Below, piece after piece: positions 51,992 to 61,792 of a DNA stretch of 64,000 nt (the stretch's first letter is position 1; every line of letters starts with the position of its first letter). Below the pieces are notes generated by a model. It was not told where the DNA came from. It searched no databases and saw only the letters and a program-made list of their open reading frames with translations. A program made the position numbers and the translations under genes. This DNA is from Bulleidia sp. zg-1006. Its GTDB lineage: Bacteria; Bacillota_I; Bacilli_A; Erysipelotrichales; Erysipelotrichaceae. Where the stretch lies: NCBI RefSeq assembly GCF_016812035.1, contig NZ_CP069178.1, positions 1,481,034 to 1,545,033 on the forward strand, read 5' to 3'.

Positions 51992-52016
51992 AAGACTTCC
52001 TAGTGAAGTCTTTTTT
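51992..52016 (+). terminator. Terminator of the phn operon
   Basis: AAGACTTC pairs with GAAGTCTT around a five-base loop, followed by six T. It starts eight bases after the last phn stop codon. Confidence 0.85.
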
Positions 52017-52097
52017 GTGATAGAACAAAACTTCGTCTTTTTTCTATTTTTGTTGTATTAACAATTACTTTAAACCGCCAACCTTGTTATTAAACAG

Positions 52098-52123
52098 AAA
52101 AAAAGGATAGTTAATCCTTTTTT
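52098..52123 (-). terminator. Terminator of the phosphatase gene
   Basis: AAAAAAGGAT and ATCCTTTTTT form a stem around AGTTA and overlap the phosphatase stop codon; a T-run follows on the minus strand. Confidence 0.65.
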
Positions 52124-52883
52124 ATTTCTCTGTATAGCGCTCAATCAACGTTTTTCTAAGTTCGGCATCAATACCAAATTCTTGTTCATAATACTGATCA
52201 AAACCACCATATCGATTTAGGATAGACGAAATAATCGCTAACCCCATTTCTGATTTCACACCAAATGTTTCTAATAATGGTCCCTTTAACTCCGGATATT
52301 CTTGCAATAAAGAAGCTCTTTCCGAAAAAGCTTGATCAATGATGGATTTACGATACAAATTGGTTAGTAAATAATCTTCTATCATTTTTTCTTGTTCCAC
52401 TTCAAATAGACCCAAGATAACGATTGCCATAACACCTGTACGATCTTTACCACTAGCACAATGGAATAAGAATGGCACATTATCCTCTTGAATTAGCTCC
52501 ATCGCTTTCTTTAAATAAGGATTTCCAAAAGGCATATTTTCATAGTATTTCACTCGAAGTTCTTGCTGGTGAAGTCCCTCTTTTCCTTTTCGTAACATAC
52601 CATCAAAACCGAAATTAATATCATCCATATATTTTGCTCGATAGCTGTCAAAATAAATAATTGGTACACCTAAATCCGGATCAGGTGACTTCATCCTTTC
52701 TTCTTTAGAGCGAAGATCAATGATTTTTTTTAAACCCATTGCTTTGACTATCTCTAAATCTTGTTCATTAAATTTATTTAAGCCCGATGAACGGTAGAAA
52801 AGACCTTCTTTAATTTTTCGTCCTGTTCTAGTTGGAATGTTTCCTAAATCCCTTAAATTTAATTCTTTTCTAACCGCATTCAT
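52122..52883 (-). CDS. Tyrosine/lipid phosphatase-like protein (Y_phosphatase3 family)
   Basis: The 253-residue cytoplasmic protein has the cysteine phosphatase loop FLFHCASGKDRTGVMAIVIL (HCxxGKDRTG), with the general-acid region upstream and the N-terminal LRDLGNIPTRTGRKIKEGLF block that begins this family. Members dephosphorylate phosphotyrosine or phosphoinositides; in Firmicutes the substrate is unknown. TGGTATGAT ends six bases before the ATG and there is no ribosome site, suggesting a leaderless mRNA. It is divergent from the 5'-nucleotidase gene. The conserved Cys and Arg are present. Confidence 0.9.
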   Translation of the reverse strand: MNAVRKELNLRDLGNIPTRTGRKIKEGLFYRSSGLNKFNEQDLEIVKAMGLKKIIDLRSKEERMKSPDPDLGVPIIYFDSYRAKYMDDINFGFDGMLRKGKEGLHQQELRVKYYENMPFGNPYLKKAMELIQEDNVPFLFHCASGKDRTGVMAIVILGLFEVEQEKMIEDYLLTNLYRKSIIDQAFSERASLLQEYPELKGPLLETFGVKSEMGLAIISSILNRYGGFDQYYEQEFGIDAELRKTLIERYTEK

Positions 52884-52939
52884 AATTTAATCATACCACG
52901 GCTGTTGTATAATTAGTAAATTGAAAGGATTTTAGCTCT

Positions 52940-54457
52940 ATGAAAAGAATTCGTATCTTAGCTACTTCAGACATCCATGGAACCGTCTTACCAACTCAAT
53001 ACTCGAATGGTTTATCCCTAAACATCGGTTTAGCTCGTCTAAAGACTCTCGTTCACTCTTTGAAAGATGAACACACAATTTTAGTGGACAACGGCGACGC
53101 AATTCAAGGTTCTCCTTTAACTCGTCATCATTATCATTTCCATGCTGATGATGTTAATCCAATGACCAAAGCCATGAAGGAAATGCATTATGATTTCATC
53201 GGTCTAGGCAATCATGATTTTAACTATGGTCAAAAGGCCTTACAAACTCATCTTGACCATGTAGGTAGTCCTTGTTTGTGTGCCAATGTGAAAAGAGATG
53301 GTGTCCCTCTTGGTTTAAGTTATGCCGTTAAAGAGGTAGAAGGTGTTAGACTAGCTTTTTTTAGTCTTGTGACTTCTTATACGCCAACTTGGGAAAGTGA
53401 AAAAAATATTGCCGGTTTAGAATTTGTGGATGCGTATGAAAGTGCGAAGAAAATCGTCGAGTATTTACAAAAATTTGAACAACCGGACTACATCATTTGC
53501 ATGTACCATGGTGGTTTTGAAAGAGATTTGAACAATGGTTCTTTATTAGAAGAAGACCGCGGAGAAAACCAAGGCTATCGTATTTTAAAAGAGATTTCCG
53601 GTATTGATGTCCTGATTAGCGGTCATCAACATCGTTCTTTAGCAGGTGAGTTATTTCATACGATTTACACCCAAACCCTTGATAAAGGACAAGAATTAGC
53701 TTTGATTGATATTTATCCGGAAAATCATCATATTGAAAGTCATATTCTATTAAATGATATGTTGGCGGATGAAGCTATGATGAAATTAGTGGAAAAAGAA
53801 GAAAGGGAAACACAAAAGTGGTTAGATACTGTTGTTGGTCATTCAAAAGTGGATTTATCTATTCATGATACCTTCCAAGCTCGTTTAAAGAAAGCGCCTT
53901 TGGTCACTTTTATCAATCGTATTCAAATGGAAACAACAGGAGCACAATTGGCTGGTTCCGCTATTTATGATGGTGCTGTTGGTTTTAAAGAAACCATTAC
54001 CATGCGAGATATTGTTTCTACGTATATTTATGATAATACCTTAGTTGTTAAAAAGATTACGGGGGCACAATTGAAAGCCTACTTAGAACAATGTGCTTCT
54101 TATTGGACTTTAAAAGGAAATGATATTGAGGTATCACAAAACTTTATTTATCCAAAGAAGATGAATTACAACTACGATATGATAGACGGTGTTGATTACA
54201 GCATTGATTTAAGCAAACCAGTTAATGAACGAATTACTCAGCTTGTTTTCCAGGGAAATAGTGTGCAAGATGAAGAGGAATTTACTATTGCTTTAAATAG
54301 CTATCGAGCTGCTGGCGGAGGTAATTTTGATATGTTAAAAGAAGCTGTCGTTATTCAAAACAATGGTATTGATTTTGCGGATTTAGTTGCCGGTTATCTT
54401 GAGAATCATCCTGAAATAGACTTTATTCCTGAAGATAATATTCATTTATTAAAATAA
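52940..54457 (+). CDS. Bifunctional 5'-nucleotidase / cyclic-nucleotide phosphodiesterase-like metallophosphatase
   Basis: The 505-residue protein has an N-terminal metallophosphoesterase domain (RILATSDIHGTVLPTQYS, TILVDNGDAIQGSPL, IGLGNHDFNYGQKAL, CMYHGGFERD and ISGHQHRSLAG) with the two-metal ligands, and a C-terminal 5'-nucleotidase domain for substrate binding. There is no signal peptide, so it should act in the cytoplasm on nucleotides or 2',3'-cyclic nucleotides. AAAGGA precedes the ATG after a normal leader from TATAAT near 52911. Its position between a phosphonate-type importer and a phosphatase suggests a phosphate-scavenging neighbourhood, which is an inference. Confidence 0.92.
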   Translation: MKRIRILATSDIHGTVLPTQYSNGLSLNIGLARLKTLVHSLKDEHTILVDNGDAIQGSPLTRHHYHFHADDVNPMTKAMKEMHYDFIGLGNHDFNYGQKALQTHLDHVGSPCLCANVKRDGVPLGLSYAVKEVEGVRLAFFSLVTSYTPTWESEKNIAGLEFVDAYESAKKIVEYLQKFEQPDYIICMYHGGFERDLNNGSLLEEDRGENQGYRILKEISGIDVLISGHQHRSLAGELFHTIYTQTLDKGQELALIDIYPENHHIESHILLNDMLADEAMMKLVEKEERETQKWLDTVVGHSKVDLSIHDTFQARLKKAPLVTFINRIQMETTGAQLAGSAIYDGAVGFKETITMRDIVSTYIYDNTLVVKKITGAQLKAYLEQCASYWTLKGNDIEVSQNFIYPKKMNYNYDMIDGVDYSIDLSKPVNERITQLVFQGNSVQDEEEFTIALNSYRAAGGGNFDMLKEAVVIQNNGIDFADLVAGYLENHPEIDFIPEDNIHLLK

Positions 54458-54466
54458 TGACTTCCA

Positions 54467-54540
54467 TACAAAAGAAAAACAGTAACTCTATGATATGTAC
54501 CCATTTTTCAGACACATATCAATAAAGTTTACTGTTTTCT
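54467..54540. terminator. Long imperfect hairpin between the nucleotidase and lipoprotein genes
   Basis: ACAGTAA-CT-TATGATATGT pairs imperfectly with ACATATCAATAAAGTTTACT plus GT over about 60 bases, with A-rich and T-rich flanks. It may end transcription from both sides. Confidence 0.5.
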
Positions 54541-54582
54541 AATGATCCAATACCCCTTTAAAACCTAAAAAATTTTATCTCT

Positions 54583-55260
54583 TTATTTCCCGTGATAATT
54601 GAAACTGAAACTACCACCGGTTGTGTAGACCGAAATCGTATATTTCCCCGCTTCTAAATCCGTTGTGACCGTCTTTTCAAACGTACCACTTTCATTGAAG
54701 ATTTCAATTTCTTTTCCATCCTCTTTTTTAGCTGTTGCTCTTACGCTGCCGGCACCACTATGCTTCGCCGTAAAAGAAATTCCTGAACCAACGCGCATTT
54801 CGTAAGTTTTATACAGTTTTTCATTGGGTAATGTAGTTTGTGTTTCATCTGATTTTTTACTTTGCGTCATTGAAGTTTGAATATTGGAAGAAGTTAAAAC
54901 ATATTCCACATTCTTATCTTGAAATTGGAACTCAAAGCCATTGCGAACACCCTTTAAAGAATACGTACCCTTGGCAGTAATCATAGCGTCTTTCTTTGTA
55001 AAAGAGATAGATTGTTGGCTCACTAAGTCAACATCACCACCAAATTTCTTACGCAATTCTTGATTAATTAAAGTCGTTACTGCATTGCGGTCAAAATCAG
55101 TTACTTCATCTGGAGATAAAGATTTTGTCTTATCTTCCTCTTTTGGCTGTGGCGTTTCTTTGGTTTCTGCTTTCTTTTCTTCCACTTTTGGTTCTTCCTT
55201 TTTCGTACCACACGCCACTAAAAGAAGACTGACCAAAAGAACTAAACTAATTTTTTTCAT
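54583..55260 (-). CDS. Lipoprotein of unknown function, 225 aa
   Basis: The protein starts MKKISLVLLVSLLLVACGTK with the lipid Cys at residue 17, then a Lys/Glu/Pro-rich stretch of about 35 residues, a folded middle part (QELRKKFGGDVDLVSQQSIS), and a C-terminal strand-rich domain ending TDLEAGKYTISVYTTGGSFS, which resembles a pre-peptidase-type or C2-like beta domain. The function is unknown; it should sit on the outer face of the membrane. It follows divIC by two bases and is probably co-transcribed. Confidence 0.75.
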   Translation of the reverse strand: MKKISLVLLVSLLLVACGTKKEEPKVEEKKAETKETPQPKEEDKTKSLSPDEVTDFDRNAVTTLINQELRKKFGGDVDLVSQQSISFTKKDAMITAKGTYSLKGVRNGFEFQFQDKNVEYVLTSSNIQTSMTQSKKSDETQTTLPNEKLYKTYEMRVGSGISFTAKHSGAGSVRATAKKEDGKEIEIFNESGTFEKTVTTDLEAGKYTISVYTTGGSFSFNYHGK

Positions 55261-55262
55261 AG

Positions 55263-55556
55263 CTATTTCCCCTTTGGAATGTAGAAAATTTGTTCACCAT
55301 CCTTCGATAACATATAGTTTGAACGAGCATAACTTTCTACATAATCCGGATCCTGTAATTTCTCTTTTTCAGAATTAAGTCGATTATTTTCATCCTTCAC
55401 CTTTTGAAGCTTTTCCTTCGCATCCGCTAATTGTGATTGTAAAGTTAAATTCATATTCACTTGACGAATAACCTGTATCAACATAAAGACAGTTGCCCCT
55501 AAAAGAAATAGCTTTGTTAGTGGTTTTAAACGTGTTTTCTTACTTTTCTTTGCCAT
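55263..55556 (-). CDS. divIC: Septum formation initiator (DivIC/FtsB family)
   Basis: A 97-residue bitopic protein: basic N-terminus (MAKKSKKTRLKPLTK), one helix (LFLLGATVFMLIQVIR), then an outside coiled coil (LQSQLADAKEKLQKVKDENN) and the short conserved end YVESYARSNYMLSKDGEQIF followed by YIPKGK. It helps assemble the divisome with FtsL and DivIB. GAGGAAA precedes the ATG. It lies 33 bases downstream of the S4-domain gene, as in the Bacillus mfd-yabO-divIC region. Confidence 0.92.
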   Translation of the reverse strand: MAKKSKKTRLKPLTKLFLLGATVFMLIQVIRQVNMNLTLQSQLADAKEKLQKVKDENNRLNSEKEKLQDPDYVESYARSNYMLSKDGEQIFYIPKGK

Positions 55557-55589
55557 AATTTCCTCATTTAGAATTTATCACGAAACACA

Positions 55590-55856
55590 CTATTCATCAA
55601 GATTTAAGTGTTTCTCATAAACAACCTCATACATCTCAGCCGCATCCGCTTTTCTTGTTTTTTCTTGCATCGAAAGGACACGAACCGCAAGCACTCTTAA
55701 TCCATATTGAATCTCTACCACATCCCCTACTTTCACTTCATGACTGGGCTTAACAATCTTATCATTGATTTTAATTCGTTCATGAAGTGCCAATTCTTTT
55801 GAAATGGTTCTTCTTTTTAATATCCTTGAAATCTTTAAAAATTTATCAACTCTCAT
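55590..55856 (-). CDS. S4-domain RNA-binding protein (RqcP/YabO-like)
   Basis: The 88-residue protein starts [20 protein letters not shown], the classic S4 fold, followed by VKPSHEVKVGDVVEIQYGLR. Bacillus RqcP acts with RqcH on stalled 50S subunits in ribosome quality control. The start overlaps the mfd end by 11 bases and divIC follows, matching the conserved order. Its small size and lack of other domains support RqcP/HslR rather than a pseudouridine synthase. Confidence 0.9.
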   Translation of the reverse strand: MRVDKFLKISRILKRRTISKELALHERIKINDKIVKPSHEVKVGDVVEIQYGLRVLAVRVLSMQEKTRKADAAEMYEVVYEKHLNLDE

Positions 55857-58800
55857 GACGAATTGCCTCCTTTGCTAGATAAATAGCTTTCGTACAAACC
55901 TTTAAACTCTCATTATTTGGAACAATAACTGTAATGGCCCGATTTAAATACTTCAATTGAATATCCTTTGACAACTCTGAATACAACGAAAATAATTTCA
56001 CTCCATCCACACTTTGTGAAAACAATGGACTAAACGTAATCTCTTTACCTTTAACAGTTTCAAGATAATGTTGAACATGAGCTTGCGATAAAGCCAAATC
56101 CAATTCTTTCTTATCAAAAATAGTTTCCACCTCTTTTGGTAAACGACCATATTGATCACGAATTTCCACCTTATACTCCATTAATTCCTCACTTGTTCGC
56201 AAGGCATCAATTCTTTGATATAAATCCAGCTTATCAAAATCATCCGCCGCAAAGCCTTTTGGAATATATGAAGAAACTTGAATGTTGTTTTTTACTTTCG
56301 CCTCTTTCTTTTCCACGACTTGATTGTTCTTCTTAGCTTCAATCGCCATTTCCAGCATTTCAATATACATATCAATACCAACGGTATCAATAAATCCAGA
56401 TTGCGAAGAACCTAGTAAATCTCCTGCTCCACGAATGGTTAAATCACGCATCGCCACTTTATAGCCGGAGCCTAATTTCGCAAACTCTTTGATAGCTTGT
56501 AATCGCTTTTGGGCAATTTCCGATAATTGTTTTCGCGTTGGAATCAGTAAATACGCATAAGCCAAGCGATTCGAACGACCTACCCTTCCTTTCATTTGGT
56601 AAATTTGTGATAAACCGAAATTTTGAGCATCCTCAATAAAGATGGTATTTACATTTGGAATATCAATTCCATTTTCAATAATCGTTGTAGTTACTAAAAC
56701 ATCTATTTCTTTATTATGAAAGCGCCACATAATATCTTCAATTTCTTCACGTCCTAATTGACCATGAACAACGCCAATCCGTGCATCTGGTAACTCTTTC
56801 TGTAAAGTACGAGCTTTGTTGTAAATAAATTCAATATTGTTATATAAATAGAAAACCTGCCCCTTACGCGATAATTCCTTTTGAATCGCATCCACAATTA
56901 AAGCTTGGTTTTTTTCAACCACATAGGTTTGTACGGAATAACGATTTAACGGTGGTGTTTCTAGCTGAGATAAAGAACGAACGCCAATTAAAGACATTTG
57001 AAGTGTTCTTGGAATTGGTGTTGCACTTAGGGCTAAAACATCCACTCCATTTCTTAATTCCTTAATCTTTTCTTTGTGTTCGACTCCAAAGCGTTGTTCT
57101 TCATCAATAATGAGTAAACCTAAATCTTTAAAATGAATATCCTTTGACAACACACGATGTGTACCGATGAGAATATCCACCTTTCCCTTCGCTAAATCTT
57201 CTACTATTTCTTTTTGTTTATTCTTAGGTACAAAACGGTCTAAGATTTCAATCCGAACCGCAAAGTCTTTATAACGATTTTTAAAGGTCGAAAAATGTTG
57301 CTCAGCAAGGATGGTTGTTGGACATAAAACGACCACTTGTTTATAGTCAGTAACGGCTTTAAAGGAAGCTCGAATGGATACTTCCGTTTTACCAAAACCA
57401 ACATCACCACAAATCAAGCGATCCATGGGCTTATTACTTTCCATATCCTTCTTGATTTCTACCATTGCTCTTTCTTGATCAATGGTTAAATCATATGGAA
57501 AAGCATCCTCAAATCTTTTTGTTTCTTCAGTATCCTTTGAAAACGCATAGCCGATGTGTTGTTCACGAGCGGAATACAAGTCTAATAAACGACCGGCTAT
57601 TTCTTCCACATTTTTTTGTAGCTTGGCTTTGGTTTTTTCCCAATCTCCTGAACCAAGTTTGTTTAACTTAGGAACCACTCCCTCTCTTGATACAAACTTG
57701 CGAACTAGACGAAATTGTTCTAAAGGAACTAATAATTCCGAATTAGCTCTATAGATAATTCTTAGGAAATCTCGTTTGATATGCTTAATTTCCTTGGTTT
57801 CAATTCCCAGGTATTGACCGACGCCATAATGCGCATGCACCACATAATCTCCCGGTTCCAATTCTTGGTAAGCATGAATCACTTCCGCATTACGAAACTT
57901 ATTTTCATAACGACCTTTACGATGATGCACTTCTAATAATTCACGTGCTGTATACACTGCCACATTTTTATCTGCTAAAAAGAAGCCTTGTGACCAATCT
58001 GCTTCATATAAATACAAAGAAGCCTGACCAAGTTCGTCTTTCCCCTTTAGAAATTGATAATCTGCCTTTTCTTGGTTTAGGATTTCACACACTCTTTGCA
58101 TTTCTTTCTTATTTAAAACAAAGATAGTGGTCATTTGTCTTTGTGCAATTTGAATTCTTTTTTCTAAAGGTTCATTTGGTAAATAAACTTCTTCAATATG
58201 GGCAATATTATCGCCATAACTATCGCCATAATAACAACGTACTTTTGGTACACTTCTTTCCAAGTCATGCCACAAAGCAAAGCGAGGAAGCAGTTTATTT
58301 TCCTGTGCCATTTCTTGAATGTAAGAAATGGTGTCTTCCTTTAAACGCTTAATCGCATCTCGTACTAAGATTTCATCGGAAATAAACAATTCCGCTTGAT
58401 TCATATAATCCCATAGACCAGCTACTTTTGAAACAAACGCATAATATGGATACATACTCTTATCAAATAAATAAGCATCCATCGCCTCTAAGGTATTTCT
58501 TAGTTCATCTTGTAAAAACACATTAGGATTATTGTTTAAATCTTGTTGAATGTTCTCTTTAATTTCTTGGATTTGATCTTTTGAAAAAAAGACAATTGAA
58601 GCTGGCACAATCTCTACTTCTTGAATAGTTCCAATGGTTTTTTGAGAATTTTCATCAAAGAAACGAATGGATTCTATTTCTGTATCAAAAAATTCTAAGC
58701 GAATAGGATGGTCATAATTAATGGAATACACATCCACGATGCCTCCCCGAATCGCAAAGCTTAACGGTTGGTCAATATGAGATTGTTGGTGATAACCGCT

Positions 58801-59268
58801 TGCCAGTAATTTTTCTTTTAAGTCATTCATGGAGTATTCTTCATTGACTTTTAAATGAATGGAAACTTCCTGGAATTGACTAGGTAGTGGTAAAAATCTT
58901 AGATAAGCCGATGGACAAGTAACAACAATCTGATTTGGATGTTTCTGTAAAGAAGATAAAGTATCGACTTGTTGCGCACTTAATTCAGGCGAGGACGCAA
59001 TAGCTTCCATGCGAAGACTTTCATCGGTTCCAAATAAAGAGCATTCTTCATCGGATAAAAAAGAAGTTAGTCTTTCATAGAATTGTTGAGCTAGGTATAA
59101 ATTGGATTTTAAGACTATTATTGGTCTTGGCTTTTGTTTATAAGAAAGCACGATTAAAAGAGCCTCTTGAATGACAGATGAAATCGCAATCGGAGATTTC
59201 TTTTTCTGAATTTGATCTAAGGCTTTATTTTCTTTTGTGACTTGAACTAACCAATTCGGTATCAACAA
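55846..59268 (-). CDS. mfd: Transcription-repair coupling factor
   Basis: Mfd removes stalled RNA polymerase and recruits UvrA. The protein of about 1140 residues has the UvrB-like N-terminal module, the CarD/RNA-polymerase interaction domain ([20 protein letters not shown]), and a RecG-like translocase: [20 protein letters not shown] (Walker A), [17 protein letters not shown] (DEEQ box), [16 protein letters not shown] and [18 protein letters not shown], followed by the TRCF C-terminal domain. The start is a TTG: 59274 is only two bases from GGAG, so the TTG at 59268 (eight bases) is preferred. The S4-domain gene follows with an overlap. Confidence 0.96.
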   Translation of the reverse strand: MLIPNWLVQVTKENKALDQIQKKKSPIAISSVIQEALLIVLSYKQKPRPIIVLKSNLYLAQQFYERLTSFLSDEECSLFGTDESLRMEAIASSPELSAQQVDTLSSLQKHPNQIVVTCPSAYLRFLPLPSQFQEVSIHLKVNEEYSMNDLKEKLLASGYHQQSHIDQPLSFAIRGGIVDVYSINYDHPIRLEFFDTEIESIRFFDENSQKTIGTIQEVEIVPASIVFFSKDQIQEIKENIQQDLNNNPNVFLQDELRNTLEAMDAYLFDKSMYPYYAFVSKVAGLWDYMNQAELFISDEILVRDAIKRLKEDTISYIQEMAQENKLLPRFALWHDLERSVPKVRCYYGDSYGDNIAHIEEVYLPNEPLEKRIQIAQRQMTTIFVLNKKEMQRVCEILNQEKADYQFLKGKDELGQASLYLYEADWSQGFFLADKNVAVYTARELLEVHHRKGRYENKFRNAEVIHAYQELEPGDYVVHAHYGVGQYLGIETKEIKHIKRDFLRIIYRANSELLVPLEQFRLVRKFVSREGVVPKLNKLGSGDWEKTKAKLQKNVEEIAGRLLDLYSAREQHIGYAFSKDTEETKRFEDAFPYDLTIDQERAMVEIKKDMESNKPMDRLICGDVGFGKTEVSIRASFKAVTDYKQVVVLCPTTILAEQHFSTFKNRYKDFAVRIEILDRFVPKNKQKEIVEDLAKGKVDILIGTHRVLSKDIHFKDLGLLIIDEEQRFGVEHKEKIKELRNGVDVLALSATPIPRTLQMSLIGVRSLSQLETPPLNRYSVQTYVVEKNQALIVDAIQKELSRKGQVFYLYNNIEFIYNKARTLQKELPDARIGVVHGQLGREEIEDIMWRFHNKEIDVLVTTTIIENGIDIPNVNTIFIEDAQNFGLSQIYQMKGRVGRSNRLAYAYLLIPTRKQLSEIAQKRLQAIKEFAKLGSGYKVAMRDLTIRGAGDLLGSSQSGFIDTVGIDMYIEMLEMAIEAKKNNQVVEKKEAKVKNNIQVSSYIPKGFAADDFDKLDLYQRIDALRTSEELMEYKVEIRDQYGRLPKEVETIFDKKELDLALSQAHVQHYLETVKGKEITFSPLFSQSVDGVKLFSLYSELSKDIQLKYLNRAITVIVPNNESLKVCTKAIYLAKEAIRHES

Positions 59269-59321
59269 AATCAATGCTCCTTTGCTTAGTGATTATACAA
59301 CCAAAAGAAGAGTTCATTGCA

Positions 59322-59894
59322 TTAACCCTTCTTATTAAAACGATTCATCACCAAATCCATTGGTTCATTCACCCATTCATAACAAGCTTTCGCTGCTTGT
59401 TCAATAACTTGTTGAAACGTTTCTCTTTCTTCTGGAAAGACCGGCGACAATACCCAATCCGGCACTTCTTCATGAACCCCCGGATTGCTATGACCGACAC
59501 CAACACGAATGCGTGATATATCTTGGCTATTCAGGTGTTGTTGAATAGACTTCATTCCCTTTTGTCCACCACTGGATCCTTTTTTACGGATGCGAAGTGA
59601 ACCTACTTTTAAATCCATATCATCATGAATGACCAGCATATCTTCCAAAGCTATCTTATAAAAATCAAAGGCTTGACGTACAGCTATCCCCGATTCATTC
59701 ATAAAAGTTTGCGGTTTCATTAAGATGACTTGTTCGGAACCAATGCGAACTTGTGTAATCAAGGCATTCCATTTATTTTGAGAAATATCAGCATGGCACA
59801 AACGAGCCAATTCATCCATGACTAAAAAACCACTGTTATGCCTGGTTTTTTCATATTTCCGACCCGGATTTCCTAAACCAACAATCAATTTCAT
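59322..59894 (-). CDS. pth: Peptidyl-tRNA hydrolase
   Basis: Pth cleaves peptidyl-tRNA released by stalled ribosomes. The 190-residue enzyme starts MKLIVGLGNPGRKYEKTRHN with the catalytic His and Asn, and has LMKPQTFMNESGIAVRQA and VIHDDMDLKVGSLRIRKKGS (active-site Asp) followed by SGGQKGMKSI. It lies upstream of mfd with 47 bases between, as in Bacillus, and overlaps the preceding gene by four bases. Confidence 0.96.
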   Translation of the reverse strand: MKLIVGLGNPGRKYEKTRHNSGFLVMDELARLCHADISQNKWNALITQVRIGSEQVILMKPQTFMNESGIAVRQAFDFYKIALEDMLVIHDDMDLKVGSLRIRKKGSSGGQKGMKSIQQHLNSQDISRIRVGVGHSNPGVHEEVPDWVLSPVFPEERETFQQVIEQAAKACYEWVNEPMDLVMNRFNKKG

Positions 59895-60724
59895 TTTTGA
59901 TTCTCATCTTCCGGATCGGTTAGTTTCTCCATCACCATAGTTTCATTCATGTCCTGTTCCGTAGGTTCTTCCTTTTCTTCCTCTTTTTCTTTTGGAAGCC
60001 GGAAGCCGAGGTTCTTTAAGAAACGCTGTCCAACACTAAAAGAGGCGAAGTGTTGGATTTCTTCTGCATGAGTGTCTTGGGTGACGATATCATTTTCATC
60101 TTGAGCAATCTTCGCTAACAAACTAGAACAAATAGATTTATAAACACTAATCATATTTTTAGAATATTTCAAAGTTTCATAATCTCCTTCTAAGATAGAT
60201 TGATAGAAGGCTTTTCCTAAGTCCTCTTGTCTTTGGTAGTATTTCTTCACTTGTAAACCAAGTTGAACAACCATTTCGGAAGGTAATTGTTCCGTAATTG
60301 GTTCTAATTTCCGGAATAATTCATTCATTAAGTCCAATTCATTTAAACCATAAAGAAGATTGGGAATGGATAAATATAGATAAAAGAAACTATCTTCATT
60401 AGAACCTACCGAAGCCCCTTTATCATAATTCACTAATTGTTTTACTTGTATGTTTTCTAATATAGAAGTATAGGAACCGGTTCTTCCATGATTGAGCGTA
60501 CCCCAAAGCTTTAAAACCTCTGTTTTTTGAAAATATTCAACATTCTTATCACGAAATTGATCTTCCAAAATAGCGATTTTATCATTGAATGTAGCTTCAT
60601 CATCCACATAACGAATGACTTCGATTAAACCTTTTGTTTTGGTGTTTTTCCGGCTTGTCTGAAAGATACGAACAATGAAATAACCAATTAAAACCCATAT
60701 CGCAATATTTAAAAATTTTGGCAT
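59891..60724 (-). CDS. Membrane-anchored protein of unknown function
   Basis: A protein of about 277 residues with one N-terminal helix (FLNIAIWVLIGYFIVRIF) followed by a helical cytoplasmic domain of about 200 residues and an acidic, Glu-rich tail. The helix pattern (for example LILYL-poor, NLLYGLNELDLMNELFRKLE) could form TPR-like hairpins, but no family is recognised. I use the ATG at 60724; the ATG at 60736 directly abuts its GGAGG. It overlaps pth by four bases, so it may be co-regulated with tRNA and DNA repair genes. Function is unknown. Confidence 0.7.
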   Translation of the reverse strand: MPKFLNIAIWVLIGYFIVRIFQTSRKNTKTKGLIEVIRYVDDEATFNDKIAILEDQFRDKNVEYFQKTEVLKLWGTLNHGRTGSYTSILENIQVKQLVNYDKGASVGSNEDSFFYLYLSIPNLLYGLNELDLMNELFRKLEPITEQLPSEMVVQLGLQVKKYYQRQEDLGKAFYQSILEGDYETLKYSKNMISVYKSICSSLLAKIAQDENDIVTQDTHAEEIQHFASFSVGQRFLKNLGFRLPKEKEEEKEEPTEQDMNETMVMEKLTDPEDENQK

Positions 60725-60799
60725 AATAGTGTACATCCTCCATTTGTATTGCTTATTATTATACAGTACAATGGCAAGGAGTGAACATGAAGGAGTTTT

Positions 60800-61549
60800 A
60801 TGTCTAAGAAAAGAATGAACTTAAATGTGATAGCGAAGTCTGTAATTGTAGTAGGTATAGTGATATTATCTGTATCGATTTTTCTGTTGAACCATCCACA
60901 ATTAACGAAACCTTTTATTAAACCTGAACAAAAAAATACCACAACGAATACACAAAAGAAAACTTTACCACAAGCTTTAACGGAAGCGAATAGCATTACG
61001 GTTTTAGTGGATAAAACACATGGTTTACCAAAGGATTATGTGCCTTCGGATTTATCTAGTCCTTATTTAAATAGTACGGCCGATGTTATTCAATTAAGAA
61101 AAGAAGCGGCTAATCAAGCCAAGGCAATGTTTGAGGCTTCAAAAAAAGATAAGGTTCCTATGTTTATTACCGCTGGTTATCGTAATTATGACCAACAAAA
61201 AGATTATTACGAAAATCGGGTGAATTTATTAGGGGAAGAAGAAGCGAATAAAACAACCGCCAGTGCCGGTTTTTCTGAGAACCAGACAGGTTTAGCTTTG
61301 GATATTACCGATAAAGCTGACGGGCATAATACAGTTAAATTTGCTGAAACAAGTACCTATAAATGGTTGGTTGAAAATGCGCATAAATATGGCTTTATTC
61401 TCCGCTATCCAAATCATAAAGAAAAGATTACAGGCTACACTTATATGCCTTGGCATTGGCGTTATGTTGGTAGTGATGTTGCGAAAAAAATGGTGAAAGA
61501 AGGTGGTGTTGACCTTACTTTTGAGGAGTATTTTCACACCCAAAAGTAG
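60800..61549 (+). CDS. VanY-type D-alanyl-D-alanine carboxypeptidase, second copy
   Basis: The 249-residue protein has a single helix (about residues 11-30), a stalk rich in Thr and Lys, and an M15B domain: MFITAGYRNYDQQKDYYENR, SAGFSENQTGLALDITDKAD and YMPWHWRYVGSDVAKKMVKE. The His of the usual GxSEHQTG motif is Asn here (FSENQTGLALD), so one zinc ligand may be replaced, unlike the copy at 47046-47777 (GHSEHQTGLAAD). AAGGAG precedes the ATG. It lies upstream of the rpmH operon but has separate promoter signals on both sides. Confidence 0.88.
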   Translation: MSKKRMNLNVIAKSVIVVGIVILSVSIFLLNHPQLTKPFIKPEQKNTTTNTQKKTLPQALTEANSITVLVDKTHGLPKDYVPSDLSSPYLNSTADVIQLRKEAANQAKAMFEASKKDKVPMFITAGYRNYDQQKDYYENRVNLLGEEEANKTTASAGFSENQTGLALDITDKADGHNTVKFAETSTYKWLVENAHKYGFILRYPNHKEKITGYTYMPWHWRYVGSDVAKKMVKEGGVDLTFEEYFHTQK

Positions 61550-61550
61550 T

Positions 61551-61579
61551 TTGACACTATCTTAGGTTTTGTCTATAAT
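61551..61579 (+). promoter_or_regulatory. Consensus sigma-A promoter of the rpmH operon
   Basis: TTGACA (61551-61556) and TATAAT (61574-61579) are exactly 17 bases apart, a perfect match to the housekeeping consensus. The rpmH ATG follows 48 bases later. Confidence 0.9.
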
Positions 61580-61627
61580 TATCTCGCAATGTTTTCAGTT
61601 ATGTAAAAAAGTATTGGAGGTGGCATG

Positions 61628-61762
61628 ATGAAGAGAACATACCAACCAAGCAAAAGAAAAACAAAAGCTACCCATGGCTTTAGAGCTCGTATGGCTACTG
61701 TAGGTGGACGTAAGGTCCTTGCTAGACGTAGAGCAAAGGGAAGAAAGGTTTTATCTGCTTAA
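61628..61762 (+). CDS. rpmH: 50S ribosomal protein L34
   Basis: A 44-residue, very basic protein reading [20 protein letters not shown], then [20 protein letters not shown] and VLSA, the unmistakable L34 sequence. Two ATG codons are adjacent; the second (61628) is chosen because GGAGG lies seven bases before it and the protein then starts MKRTYQ as in all relatives. It has a perfect promoter upstream and a small hairpin after its stop, and is followed by rnpA as in most bacteria. Confidence 0.98.
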   Translation: MKRTYQPSKRKTKATHGFRARMATVGGRKVLARRRAKGRKVLSA

Positions 61763-61786
61763 GTCGCCTAAAGGTGACTTTTTATT
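61761..61786 (+). terminator. Hairpin between rpmH and rnpA
   Basis: AGTCGCC pairs with GGTGACT around a three-base loop, followed by TTTTTATTT. It begins at the rpmH stop and could reduce transcription of rnpA, giving much more L34 than RnpA. Confidence 0.7.
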
Positions 61787-61792
61787 TGTCTT

